NCBI RefSeq assembly: GCF_000168975.1 | Contig: NZ_AAUW01000004.1 | Location: 272,811-336,810, forward strand | DNA from: Roseibium aggregatum IAM 12614 | GTDB taxonomy: Bacteria; Pseudomonadota; Alphaproteobacteria; Rhizobiales; Stappiaceae | DNA: 64,000 nucleotides | Direction: 5' to 3' | Shown: piece by piece, positions 26,434 through 35,081 of the stretch | Numbering within the stretch: the first letter of the stretch is position 1 | How the letters are laid out: each line of letters begins with the position of its first letter | Translations under genes and position numbers: made by a program | The notes under the pieces: model-generated | Seen by the model: only the letters and a program-made list of their open reading frames with translations | Databases searched by the model: none | What the model was told of the DNA's origin: nothing

Positions 26434-26949
26434 TTATTCGGAGTGATCCGGCGCTGGATCCGTTCCCAGCATGCCGGTGAGCAACAAATCGAGGGAAGGA
26501 GAGGCGCTCTGTTTGACCGGTTTGGTGACCACATAGGTAAAGTAGCGCACAACACTAAGGCCGCGATCGAGCAGGGCATCCATGAAGCGTTGGTAGCTGT
26601 CGATATCGCGCGTAACGGTCTGCATCAGGTAGTCGAGACCGCCCCCGATGGCCCAACAGGCGACGACTTCCTCGCAGCTCCGGATTGCCCGCTCGAAGGC
26701 TTGAAAATATTCGGCGCGGTGATGTTCCAGCTCAACCGTAACGAACACGGTGACGTGAGGCGCAATGTTGCGGAGAGAAAGACGGGCACCATAGCCTTCA
26801 ATGATACCGGCCGCCTCCAGCCTTTCCAGGCGTTTCCAGCAAGGGCTTGGGCTGAGGTTGATGCGCTTTGCAAGGTCGGCTTTTGAAATGCGTCCTTCTT
26901 CGGCAAGAACTTTCAGTATTTCCAGGTCTCTGTTGTCCAGTTTCAGCAT
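26434..26949 (-). CDS. doeX: Lrp/AsnC-family regulator of ectoine catabolism
   Basis: The 171-residue product has an N-terminal helix-turn-helix (LDNRDLEILKVLAEEGRISK, then INLSPSPCWKRLERLEAAG) and a C-terminal RAM ligand domain. Lrp/AsnC regulators of this type (DoeX, AsnC) lie inside ectoine/hydroxyectoine degradation operons and respond to pathway intermediates such as diaminobutyrate derivatives (family knowledge). The gene lies 17 bp after eutC and 90 bp before doeC. The 90-bp gap could hold an internal regulatory site. The symbol rests on context. Confidence 0.85.
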   Translation of the reverse strand: MLKLDNRDLEILKVLAEEGRISKADLAKRINLSPSPCWKRLERLEAAGIIEGYGARLSLRNIAPHVTVFVTVELEHHRAEYFQAFERAIRSCEEVVACWAIGGGLDYLMQTVTRDIDSYQRFMDALLDRGLSVVRYFTYVVTKPVKQSASPSLDLLLTGMLGTDPAPDHSE

Positions 26950-26966
26950 GCAGATCTCTTGCCGTT

Positions 26967-27962
26967 TCAGGAAACGAGCGTTGTGCCCGCATTCGATTTC
27001 TTGACCTTGCCTAGTGTGAGCGTTGCAATGGCCGTATCCTGAACGCCGGTGCCGGTCAAATCGCAGACGGTTATATCCGTTTTTTGCCGTCTGCCGGCGG
27101 TACTGCCCGCTACAACATCTCCCAGTTCGAGTACAGAGCTTGTGTCCTGCAAAGCTCGGCTTTCGAGGGCCGACCGCAATTCGCCGAGTTTAACGCACTG
27201 GCTGATCCGGTCGCAGACAATGGTATCCGCGCGGGCAAGAATTTGCGGGTCAAGTTCGTTCTTGTCTTCCTGATCGGAGCCCATGGCCGTGATGTGCAGG
27301 CCCGGATGAAGACAGTCGGCGCTGAGGATTGCCTCTTTCGACGGTGTTGTCGTTACAACAAGCTGGCTGTCGGCCACAAGCTGCGACCGGTCCTCGACAG
27401 CGGCAACATTCATCCCAAGGGCGGCCGTCATGTCCTTGGCCAATTGCTTGGCCTTGTCCTGATCCCGTCCCCAGATCAGCGCTCTTTCTGCCGGGCGTAC
27501 CTTGGCGGCTGCAATCAGTTGCAATCTGGCCTGAACGCCAGTGCCCAGAATGCCGATGGTAGAGACTTCCCTGGGTGCCAGATGGCGAGCGGCAACGGCT
27601 CCTGCGGCGGCCGTCCGGATGTCTGTCAGATAACCGTTGTCCAGAAAGATGGCCTGCACGAGGCCTGTCTTTGCGGAAAACAGCGCCATCAAACCGTTGA
27701 GGCTGGACAGCCCCAGCGCCGGATTGTTGAAGAAACCGGGAGAGACTTTGATGGCAAATCCATCAAGTCCCGGCACATAGGCGGTTTTCACATCGACTTC
27801 CGCATTTTCGTCGGGCAAGGCCATGGAAAGCACGGGGGGCATGACCACCGTTCCGGTTGAAAGTTTTGCGAAAGCCTGTTCGATACAGTCGATGACTTCC
27901 AGGTCCAGGTGAACGGACCGGCGCAAGTCTGCTTCATTTACCAGCCTGATTTCATGCGCCAT
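26967..27962 (-). CDS. eutC: EutC, ornithine cyclodeaminase-like enzyme of hydroxyectoine use
   Basis: The 331-residue product belongs to the ornithine cyclodeaminase/mu-crystallin family. It has VKTAYVPGLDGFAIKVSPGF near the start, the NAD-binding stretch TIGILGTGVQARLQLIAA, and LHITAMGSDQEDKNELDP. With EutA and EutB, EutC is implicated in converting 5-hydroxyectoine to ectoine; the exact reaction is not derived from this sequence. GGGAG precedes the ATG by 6 bp, and the start overlaps the eutB stop by 11 bp, indicating coupling. eutA is not in the window. Confidence 0.87.
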   Translation of the reverse strand: MAHEIRLVNEADLRRSVHLDLEVIDCIEQAFAKLSTGTVVMPPVLSMALPDENAEVDVKTAYVPGLDGFAIKVSPGFFNNPALGLSSLNGLMALFSAKTGLVQAIFLDNGYLTDIRTAAAGAVAARHLAPREVSTIGILGTGVQARLQLIAAAKVRPAERALIWGRDQDKAKQLAKDMTAALGMNVAAVEDRSQLVADSQLVVTTTPSKEAILSADCLHPGLHITAMGSDQEDKNELDPQILARADTIVCDRISQCVKLGELRSALESRALQDTSSVLELGDVVAGSTAGRRQKTDITVCDLTGTGVQDTAIATLTLGKVKKSNAGTTLVS

Positions 27963-28959
27963 AACGCGCTCCCTTTACCAAATAGCCGTCGAGCTGCACG
28001 TCCTGACCCGTCATGATTCTTGTGAACTGGGTCATGTCGACATTGCGCCCGGTAATGATTGTCGCGACCGGACCCTTCAGTCCACTCAGCTTACCGGCAA
28101 GACACGCCGCTATGCCGACGACACAGGCGCCTTCGGCTACATGACTGTCTTCGTAATAAAGCGCCTGCATTGCCCGGTAAATTTCCTCTTCGCTTACCAG
28201 CACGATCTCATCCAGAAGATCCCGGCACATGGCGAAGGACAGCCTGTTGTCCAGCCCAATACCTCCGCCCAGCGAGTCTGCGAGGCTCGCGACCTCCTGC
28301 ACCTCAACGGGATGTCCCGCGTCTATGGATGCTTTCATGGCGGCTCCCCGGTCCATCGTGAGGCCAACAACGTGGATCGCCGGATTGATGGACTTCGCGG
28401 CAAGCGCAACACCGGCAGCAAGCCCACCGCCGGATAGCGGAACGAGAAGCGTTCCGAGGTTCGGGAGGTCTTCGAGAATCTCCAGGCCGATAGTGCCTTG
28501 ACCGGCAATCACATAAGGGTCGTCAAAAGGCGAAATCTCAAAAACGCCGTCTGATCGGCCAAGCTTCCTGCATTCGGCAAGAGCATCGTCCTGACTTTTG
28601 CCGATGATGCGCGTTTCAGCGCCCAAAGCCCTGATGCCTTCCAATTTGGTTTGCGGCACCAGTGCCGACATGCAGATAACGGACTTCAGCCCCAGTTGCC
28701 TTGCTGCATAAGCAACCCCGCGCCCATGATTGCCGGTGGAACAGCAGGTGAGGGTGTGGGTTCCTTCGGGTGCGTTCAGGGCGGCATTCGTGGCACCGCG
28801 CAGCTTGAAAGCGCCTGTCGGCTGCATGGTTTCCATCTTCAGAAAAAACGGCTGACCTGATTGCTCGGACATAAACCTTGAAGGCAGCAAGGGTGTCCTG
28901 ACGACTTCGCCCGCGATGGCCTTTCGCGCTTCAAGAATGTCCGCAAGCGATAACTGCAT
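27952..28959 (-). CDS. eutB: EutB, threonine dehydratase-like enzyme of hydroxyectoine use
   Basis: The 335-residue fold-type II PLP enzyme carries the PLP lysine in QPTGAFKLRGATNAAL and the phosphate loop VPLSGGGLAAGVALAAK. In ectoine-degraders such threonine-dehydratase-like proteins (EutB) act with EutC on hydroxyectoine. I start at 28959 (MQLSLADILEAR) because GGAG lies 7 bp upstream and family alignments begin near this point; the ORF could extend 30 codons further, across one of the operator-like sites. It is the first gene of the minus-strand operon, divergent from doeA. Confidence 0.86.
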   Translation of the reverse strand: MQLSLADILEARKAIAGEVVRTPLLPSRFMSEQSGQPFFLKMETMQPTGAFKLRGATNAALNAPEGTHTLTCCSTGNHGRGVAYAARQLGLKSVICMSALVPQTKLEGIRALGAETRIIGKSQDDALAECRKLGRSDGVFEISPFDDPYVIAGQGTIGLEILEDLPNLGTLLVPLSGGGLAAGVALAAKSINPAIHVVGLTMDRGAAMKASIDAGHPVEVQEVASLADSLGGGIGLDNRLSFAMCRDLLDEIVLVSEEEIYRAMQALYYEDSHVAEGACVVGIAACLAGKLSGLKGPVATIITGRNVDMTQFTRIMTGQDVQLDGYLVKGARYGA

Positions 28960-29021
28960 CGACCGTCTCCAGGCCCGTTTGGTGCCGAAAATGTCTCCCG
29001 CAAGGGAGGCGCTCTGACTAC

Positions 29022-29031
29022 TTGTGTACAA
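29022..29031. promoter_or_regulatory. TTGTGTACAA operator-like site upstream of eutB
   Basis: TTGTGTACAA is an inverted repeat (TTGT..ACAA) of the form bound by FCD-type GntR regulators. It lies 63 bp upstream of the eutB start. An identical decamer occurs 84 bp away on the doeA side. A gntR gene of the right subfamily is encoded at the end of the doeA operon. Confidence 0.6.
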
Positions 29032-29105
29032 ATGAACCTCTTCACGCAAGAGATGTCATCTCGAATTGTTTATTTTCTTGATTTTTGAAATCGCTGAGTT
29101 CTTAT

Positions 29106-29115
29106 TTGTGTACAA
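29106..29115. promoter_or_regulatory. TTGTGTACAA operator-like site upstream of doeA
   Basis: An identical copy of the decamer in front of eutB. Here it is embedded in ATTTGTGTACAAAT, which has 6-bp perfect arms around a central GT. It ends 20 bp before the doeA ATG, where a bound protein would block transcription or the ribosome site. The pair is 84 bp apart, close to eight helical turns, which would suit looping. Confidence 0.62.
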
Positions 29116-29135
29116 ATAACCGACGAGGCCCAATC

Positions 29136-30320
29136 ATGCCAGGTCACGACCTTCCTTTCAGCGATGCCGAGTACCAGCGCCGTCTCAACCTTGTCCGTGC
29201 GGACATGGTCACGCGGGGCATAGATGTCCTGTTTCTCGAGGACCCTTCCAACATGGCCTGGACCACCGGCTACGACGGTTGGTCTTTCTATGTGCATCAG
29301 GGCGTAGTTGTCTTTCTGGACGAAGAACCGATCTGGTGGGGACGCAGACAGGATGCCAACGGCGCCCGTCGAACGGTCTGGATGGATGACGCGCGTGTCG
29401 CATCCTACGCCGATCATTTCATTCAGTCGTCCGAACGCCATCCGATGCAGGACCTTGCCCGGCTGCTGGAAACGAAAGGCTACGCGAACAAGAAGATTGG
29501 CGTCGAACTGGAGAATTACTATTTCTCGGCCAAGGCGTTCCTGACGCTTCAGCACGATCTGCCGAACGCAGAGTTCATCGATGCCACGAGCATGGTCAAC
29601 TGGCTGAGAGCTGTCAAATCGGATGAGGAACTGGTCTTCATGCGCAAGGCAGCCAGGATCTCCGAGAAGATCATGGACGGTGTCTTCCAGCGCGTCGTTC
29701 CGGGCATGCGCAAGGCAGACCTGGTCGCGGAAATCTATGCCGACGCCATTCGCGGTCTGGACGATGCCTGGGGAGACTACCCGGCGATCGTGCCGCTCCT
29801 GCCAAGTGGCGCGGATGCGTCTGCGCCGCACCTGACATGGGACGGACGTTTCATGCAGGAGGGCGAAGCGACCTTCTTCGAACTCTCCGGCTGTTTCCGC
29901 CGCTATCACGCTCCGCTGTGCCGTACCGTTTTTCTCGGGAAGCCGGAACAATATCTTCTCGACGCGGAAAAGGCTCTCGTTGAGGGGCTCGAGGCTGGTC
30001 TCGACACTGCAAGGGCTGGCAATACCGCGGGTGACATCGCTCGGGCATTGGCAAAACCGCTTGAGGCGGCCGGTATCGAGCGCGGCGCGCGGGCAGGGTA
30101 CCCGATCGGCATTTCCTATCCGCCGGATTGGGGCGAACGCACGATTTCCATTCGCGAGGAAGATACCACCGTCTTGAAGCCCGGCATGACGTTTCATTTC
30201 ATGCCGGGACTTTGGATGGATGGCTGGGGACTGGAAATCACCGAGAGCATTCTCATCAAGGAAAACGGACGCGCGGAGTGTCTGTGCAACAGACCTCGCG
30301 AACTGTTCGTGAAGTCCTGA
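29136..30320 (+). CDS. doeA: Ectoine hydrolase DoeA
   Basis: The 394-residue product is a creatinase/prolidase-like M24 enzyme. A creatinase N-domain (DVLFLEDPSNMAWTTGYDGW) is followed by the pita-bread domain (PGMRKADLVAEIYADAIRG, then VLKPGMTFHFMPGLWMDGWG). DoeA opens the ectoine ring to N-acetyl-diaminobutyrate isomers. The usual M24 metal ligands are not all recognisable, consistent with the metal-independent ectoine hydrolase branch. GAGG precedes the ATG at 29136; the longer ORF would start inside the operator. It forms an operon with doeB and gntR. Confidence 0.9.
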   Translation: MPGHDLPFSDAEYQRRLNLVRADMVTRGIDVLFLEDPSNMAWTTGYDGWSFYVHQGVVVFLDEEPIWWGRRQDANGARRTVWMDDARVASYADHFIQSSERHPMQDLARLLETKGYANKKIGVELENYYFSAKAFLTLQHDLPNAEFIDATSMVNWLRAVKSDEELVFMRKAARISEKIMDGVFQRVVPGMRKADLVAEIYADAIRGLDDAWGDYPAIVPLLPSGADASAPHLTWDGRFMQEGEATFFELSGCFRRYHAPLCRTVFLGKPEQYLLDAEKALVEGLEAGLDTARAGNTAGDIARALAKPLEAAGIERGARAGYPIGISYPPDWGERTISIREEDTTVLKPGMTFHFMPGLWMDGWGLEITESILIKENGRAECLCNRPRELFVKS

Positions 30321-30327
30321 GGTGGAA

Positions 30328-31503
30328 ATGCGCTCGGACCTGCTGAACCGGACAATTTCGATTCTGGATCGCTTGATCGGTTTCCCGACCGTCTCCGCAG
30401 ACAGCAATCTCGAGCTGATCAGCTTTTCCGCAACCCTGCTTCGCGAAGCCGGTGCACGGGTGAGGGTCTCAAGGGACGAAACAGGCAGGAAAGCCAATCT
30501 CTTTGCCACGATTGGTCCTGATGTTTCCGGTGGGATTGTCTTGTCGGGGCACTCGGATGTCGTCCCTGCCGACCCGGCGGAATGGACTTGCAACCCTTTT
30601 CAGATGCGGGAAGAGAACGGGCTGCTCTACGGGCGCGGCACGTGCGACATGAAGGGCTATATCGCTGCCGTGCTCGCGAAATCGCAGGAGTACGCGTTGC
30701 TCGATCTGAAGCGGCCACTGCACGTTGCCCTGACCTATGACGAGGAAGTCGGGTGCTTTGGCGCGCGGCATCTGGTTGAAGAGCTTCAGCAAAGTGCAAT
30801 CCGTCCATCTGTTGCTATAATCGGCGAACCGACTGAAATGCGGGTCATCGAAGGCCACAAGGGCTGTTACGAATACACAACCGCCTTCCACGGCACGGAC
30901 GGACATGCCTCGGAACCCGACAAGGGTGTCAACGCCATTCACGTTGCCGCCGCCTATATTTCCCGGATGATGGAACTTGCCGAAAACATGAAGGGAAAGG
31001 CCGACGCGGACAGCGAACGTTATTCTCCCCCCTGGACGACGCTTCAGGTCGGGCGGATCGATGGCGGGTCTGCGCGCAACGTCATTGCACGGCATTGCGC
31101 CGTCGAATGGGAAATGCGCCCGGTGCGCACGGAAGATGCGCTCCAGGTAAAGGCCGCACTTGAGGCCTATTGCCGGGACGTCTTGTTGCCGCAAATGACA
31201 TCGGTCTATCCCGATGCGGAAATCGTGACTGAAATCATCGGCGAAGTGGCGGGTCTAGCGGTTATGCCGGAAAACGAAGCACGTGACATCGTCACCTCGC
31301 TGACCGGTGCTAACCTGTGCGATGTCGTGTCCTTCGGCACCGAAGCTGGCCTGTTCCAGTCACTCGGGCTATCCGTCGTTGTCTGTGGCCCCGGCTCCAT
31401 TGCACAAGCGCACAAGCCGGATGAATTTCTGGCTGTCGAACAGCTCGACAAGTGTCTTGCCATGCTGACGGGGCTGGAAAAAACTCTGTTACAATCTCCA
31501 TGA
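30328..31503 (+). CDS. doeB: N-acetyl-diaminobutyrate deacetylase DoeB
   Basis: The 391-residue M20 (ArgE/DapE-type) metallo-deacetylase carries metal ligands in VLSGHSDVVPAD and RGTCDMKG, the catalytic Glu-Glu in LTYDEEVGCFGARHL, plus IGEPTEMRVIEGHKG and a late CDVVSFGTEAGLFQSLG. In ectoine breakdown DoeB releases acetate from N-acetyl-L-2,4-diaminobutyrate; acetylornithine deacetylase is the alternative reading without context. The ATG at 30328 has GAGGTGG just upstream; a GTG two codons earlier is possible. It begins 7 bp after doeA and overlaps the next gene by 4 bp. Confidence 0.9.
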   Translation: MRSDLLNRTISILDRLIGFPTVSADSNLELISFSATLLREAGARVRVSRDETGRKANLFATIGPDVSGGIVLSGHSDVVPADPAEWTCNPFQMREENGLLYGRGTCDMKGYIAAVLAKSQEYALLDLKRPLHVALTYDEEVGCFGARHLVEELQQSAIRPSVAIIGEPTEMRVIEGHKGCYEYTTAFHGTDGHASEPDKGVNAIHVAAAYISRMMELAENMKGKADADSERYSPPWTTLQVGRIDGGSARNVIARHCAVEWEMRPVRTEDALQVKAALEAYCRDVLLPQMTSVYPDAEIVTEIIGEVAGLAVMPENEARDIVTSLTGANLCDVVSFGTEAGLFQSLGLSVVVCGPGSIAQAHKPDEFLAVEQLDKCLAMLTGLEKTLLQSP

Positions 31504-32228
31504 CCGATCAGGATGTAACCGCGTCGTCAGACGTCGCAGATTTGCTGAGCCAGGCCTCCAGCGCGCAGGAACGGTTCCAGATCATGTATTCTGTCCTGAG
31601 GGACAGGATCTGTATGCTTGTTTATCCGCCTGGAACGCAATTGAGCGAAGAAGCTCTGGCGTCCGAATTCGGCGTCAGCCGCTCCCCCCTGCGAAAGGCA
31701 CTGCAGATCCTTGAGGCAGATGGACTTCTGTTATCGCAGCAGGGTGTCGGTACTCTGGTGACGGAAGTCGACCTTCAGGAGCTGGCACAAGTCTATGAGC
31801 TCAGACTGGAATTGAACGAGTTGACGGGCAGGCTCTGTCCGCGTCCACCCGACCGGGAACTGGAAACCTTGTTCAACGGCCTCAAACTCAGGGCAGAACG
31901 ACTGATCGCAGCACCAGACAGGGCAGTCTTTGCCCGTCTCAATATCGATTTCTTTCATGCCTTCCAGCAATTGACCCTGAACGTTCCCCTTCAGGATGTT
32001 TCGGAAAAACTCTTCTACAAGACCTGTCGTATCTGGTTGACGTTGATACAGGAAAAGGATCTGCCTCAGGAGGTTGCCATTTTCTGCGGCGAGATCATGG
32101 AGATCGCGAACGCTGTACGCCTTGGTGATTTTCAGGCGGCTGCATTGATACGGCGAGCCCATCTCTCGATGGGGTTCAACCGACTGAAAACGGCCACGCC
32201 ACAAAGCTCCGGCCTTGAGTCTGGCTAG
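31500..32228 (+). CDS. GntR-family FCD-type regulator coupled to doeAB
   Basis: The 242-residue product has a winged helix at about residues 22-90 (containing EEALASEFGVSRSPLRKALQ and DGLLLSQQGVGTLV) and an all-helical FCD ligand domain. The ATGA overlap with doeB means it is translated with the ectoine genes. The two TTGTGTACAA boxes in the eutB-doeA control region fit FCD-type operators, so autoregulation of both divergent operons is likely. Many ectoine clusters instead use a MocR-type regulator (EnuR) with an aminotransferase domain, which this protein lacks. The effector is unknown; a ring-opening product is plausible. Confidence 0.85.
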   Translation: MTDQDVTASSDVADLLSQASSAQERFQIMYSVLRDRICMLVYPPGTQLSEEALASEFGVSRSPLRKALQILEADGLLLSQQGVGTLVTEVDLQELAQVYELRLELNELTGRLCPRPPDRELETLFNGLKLRAERLIAAPDRAVFARLNIDFFHAFQQLTLNVPLQDVSEKLFYKTCRIWLTLIQEKDLPQEVAIFCGEIMEIANAVRLGDFQAAALIRRAHLSMGFNRLKTATPQSSGLESG

Positions 32229-32446
32229 CAAAACCGCTGGATACGGCACCCAGGAAATGACCGAAAAGAATAAGACCGCCCCCGAAAGCGATTGTGGTGG
32301 GATACAATCATATGCTTCCAGGAGCGGCCCGGGCTTTCAAAGAAGATGAACGAACTTCTTTGAATTCGAAAAGTGCAATAACCTCAAACCAATTCAGTTT
32401 ACTTCACTTCTAATATTTGACGAATTCTCAAAATGTCTAAAAAATT

Positions 32447-32947
32447 TCAGTGTCTTCTTGATATTTTAGTCAGTCTTCTGACTGTGGAAGTCGTAACTTT
32501 ACAATCAGATTCAATATTTCTTTGAACGTATTTTCCCTTTTCAAGGGAATATTCCAAAAAGACGCAAAGTTCATTTGCATGGGCAACGAGCACTCTGTGA
32601 CCGGACACGACTGTGTCGGTTACTTCCAGATCCTGCCCCCAGGCCCAGCCCCCATAAGATGTTCCGCCGCTCGACCTGAGAACGATTTCAAAGAAATTTC
32701 CTCCGTCGCTTTCGGGCATTTTGAAAACGAGGTCCAAATTGTCCTCATCGTCTTTGGTCGGCTCTCCAGCGCCGAGCCAGACGGAACTGATATTTGCGGA
32801 GACCAAATCGCCAAATGGATAAAAAGGGGTGCCTTCGTACCAAAGAAACTCCGTAATAACGGAACCGATGTCGTCAGCCTTCTCAAATGGTCGAACATTA
32901 TCTCCGTATGCTGCGTAGTTCCTCCTGAAGGAGATCTTACCAGACAT
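32447..32947 (-). CDS. Orphan protein divergent from the YcaO-TfuA cluster
   Basis: The 166-residue product matches no family I can name. It has no signal peptide or membrane segment, is rich in Gly and aromatic residues (FLWYEGTPFYPFGDLVSANI, later GGTSYGGWAWGQDLEVTD) and ends in a basic tail. AAGGAAG stands upstream of the ATG at about 6 bp. By eye the composition is more AT-rich than in neighbouring genes. It shares a 186-bp intergenic region with the regulator gene that opens the YcaO-TfuA cluster. It may be a member of that system (immunity, target or partner) or unrelated. The overlapping 180-codon plus-strand frame looks less protein-like. Confidence 0.6.
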   Translation of the reverse strand: MSGKISFRRNYAAYGDNVRPFEKADDIGSVITEFLWYEGTPFYPFGDLVSANISSVWLGAGEPTKDDEDNLDLVFKMPESDGGNFFEIVLRSSGGTSYGGWAWGQDLEVTDTVVSGHRVLVAHANELCVFLEYSLEKGKYVQRNIESDCKVTTSTVRRLTKISRRH

Positions 32948-33133
32948 GAATGGCTTCCTTACTATCTGATACTACGAAGTTTTTTGCTTTTGGCCGCAAT
33001 CCGTGAACACCCTTCGTTCCGCCGGCAACGCTACAGTCACAACAGCACCGTCACACCAGCGTGACTCGCGCATGGGAGTGGTATTCTTCTGTGCGGGGAA
33101 CTGTGTTAGAAAAAATTACAAGGGGGCATAGTG

Positions 33134-35056
33134 ATGAATAAAAGTAGTTCAGGCTCAAATATTCGACTACTTGGCGTTCCGTCAGTGTATTATTCACGGA
33201 ATACCCCGTTCCCTGCCAAGGGGTACGCATTGCTTGCAGTATTACTTCTGGTTCCAGGTAATGTACTCGCTCGCCAGAAGGTTGCAGCGCTGCTCTGGGA
33301 GGATGTTTCTCAAACCAGAGCCATGGCAAACCTCAGGCAATTGCTGGTGCGGGTTCAGAGCCGTCAACCAGAATCCGGACCGCTCATCGAAACGACACAG
33401 ACGAGAATCAGTCTTGGACCAGGAGCGCAAAGCTCCGATCTGGCCGCTTTTCTTCACTCATGCAACGCAACCGATCTCGACGGAATGATGGCCGGCATCG
33501 AACAGTTCGGCGGTGAATTGCTTGATGGAATGGAATTCGAAGGTGAGCAACTCAATCTTTGGCTTTTGACCGAACGCGCGAGCCTCAGGGAAAAGCTGTT
33601 CAACAGAGCGGCGGCCGCGCTTGAGGAATCGACTCGATTCGGAGCAGATCGCGGTGGCAACATTGCCAAGATTGCAGACAGGCTTCTGGCCTTCGAGCCA
33701 GACAGCCCCGAATGCTACCGGGTCATTTCGAAAGCTTATGGCCGGTGCGGCGACCAGGATGGCGTCGACCGTATCGACCGGTTGATGAATTCGGTTCTCA
33801 ATCCGTCCTTACCCGGCGTTCCCGGCAATGCCAGTGGAAAGCCGACCGGGCAGGGCATGACCGTGCCGGCAAGTGTCAAGCCGGTTGAGCAACGTGCAGC
33901 TCCCCAGAAAGCTCCTGTTCCGCGGGTCGCCTTTTCCTCGCCACGCCATATCGATCAGCATCCGGACGCTCAACTCGCGGAGGCATTTGTCGAGGACGTC
34001 GCCAACAGCTTCTCCAGGTTCAAGACCTTCGTTGTGGTGTCGCCTTTCAGCACGATGCGTGATTTTCGGGGAGGCAACATCAGCAAATGGGAAAAAATCC
34101 GGTCGAACTACTCCGTTCAGAGTTTCCTGCTTCCGGGCAGCCAGAGGATATCGTTCACCGTCCTTGACGACGGCACTGGTGAGATAATCTGGTCCGCGGA
34201 ATATTCCATGGAACCGGATGACCTCCACTATACGTTCCGTCTGCTCGCAAAAACCGTGGCGGCCAACCTGGCCCAGCAGATCGAACGTCAGATGCTCGAT
34301 ACCGGTCGGGCGATCAATTCTCAGAGCTATCTGCACGTCTTGAGAGGGCAGAACCTCATCAAGACCTGTAATCTCAGCATGATACGCCGTGCCCGGAAGG
34401 AGTTCCGCCAGGGCCTGACCTACGACAAGGATCTGTCGATTGCCCGTGCACGCATCGCCCAGACAATGCAGCTGGAATGGCTGCTTCTCGGGGGGACGGA
34501 TCCGCACCTTCTTCATCGGGCAAAGGCGGAAGCCGATGCAGCTATCGAAATCGATTCCTCTGCCGGTATCGGTTACTGGATGGCGGCTGTCATCGCGCTC
34601 TATCAGCGGGATTATGCGACCTCGGAAGCCAAATTCCAGGAAGCCGAGACATTAAGCCCGAACTCATCGGACCTGCTCATACAGCACGCAGACGCGCTTG
34701 CTCATTTCGGCAAACCCAAGGAAGCCTGGAAGCGCTTCAAGCACGCCATCGACCTGAATCCACTCGCTCCGGACATCTACTGGTGGGCGGGCGCAAGCAT
34801 TGCCTTCAAGCTGGCGGATTACGCCGAAGCAGTCCGGCTTTGCAAACAAATGCAGGATGAGGAACCGGCACTGCGTGTGCTGACCGCTAGTCTCGCACTC
34901 GACGGGCAAATAGACCTCGCACGACAGTACGCGCGGCGTCTGATGGATGTTTATCCCGGGATGACCGCACAAGAAATCGTTCGCTTTCAACCAGACAAAA
35001 ATCCCGAGAACAACAGGATTTTTCTGGAAGGCCTGAAACTCGCCGGCTTTGACTGA
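33134..35056 (+). CDS. BTAD-type transcriptional activator with TPR domain
   Basis: The 640-residue product starts with an OmpR/SARP-like winged helix (about 10-75, LLGVPSVYYS... and WEDVSQTRAMANLRQLLVRV). A helical bacterial-activator-type (BTAD) region follows to about 235, then a Pro-rich linker. A central alpha/beta part (about 265-400) resembles the TolB-like domain of CadC/adenylate-cyclase-type regulators, and TPR-like helices run from about 410 to 620. There is no transmembrane helix. AGGGGG is 7 bp before the ATG at 33134. It heads the cluster, 25 bp before the next gene, so it probably controls the YcaO-TfuA genes in response to an unknown cue sensed by the central or TPR part. Confidence 0.75.
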   Translation: MNKSSSGSNIRLLGVPSVYYSRNTPFPAKGYALLAVLLLVPGNVLARQKVAALLWEDVSQTRAMANLRQLLVRVQSRQPESGPLIETTQTRISLGPGAQSSDLAAFLHSCNATDLDGMMAGIEQFGGELLDGMEFEGEQLNLWLLTERASLREKLFNRAAAALEESTRFGADRGGNIAKIADRLLAFEPDSPECYRVISKAYGRCGDQDGVDRIDRLMNSVLNPSLPGVPGNASGKPTGQGMTVPASVKPVEQRAAPQKAPVPRVAFSSPRHIDQHPDAQLAEAFVEDVANSFSRFKTFVVVSPFSTMRDFRGGNISKWEKIRSNYSVQSFLLPGSQRISFTVLDDGTGEIIWSAEYSMEPDDLHYTFRLLAKTVAANLAQQIERQMLDTGRAINSQSYLHVLRGQNLIKTCNLSMIRRARKEFRQGLTYDKDLSIARARIAQTMQLEWLLLGGTDPHLLHRAKAEADAAIEIDSSAGIGYWMAAVIALYQRDYATSEAKFQEAETLSPNSSDLLIQHADALAHFGKPKEAWKRFKHAIDLNPLAPDIYWWAGASIAFKLADYAEAVRLCKQMQDEEPALRVLTASLALDGQIDLARQYARRLMDVYPGMTAQEIVRFQPDKNPENNRIFLEGLKLAGFD

Positions 35057-35081
35057 CGCACACTATTAATAGGAGAAAATT

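Noticed and set aside
29070..30593. 507-codon minus-strand frame across doeA
   Set aside because: Shadow frame: the plus strand encodes a clear ectoine hydrolase with ribosome site and operon partners, and the antisense product resembles no family.
32522..33064. 180-codon plus-strand frame opposite the orphan gene
   Set aside because: Its product is less protein-like and it lacks a ribosome site, whereas the minus-strand frame has AAGGAAG at good spacing. The choice is not certain.
33072..33131. 19-codon frame (MGVVFFCAGNCVRKNYKGA) just before the cluster regulator, considered as a precursor peptide
   Set aside because: No ribosome site precedes it, it sits in the regulator's leader, and a much better candidate lies beside ycaO. 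It might be a leader peptide, but nothing supports that.
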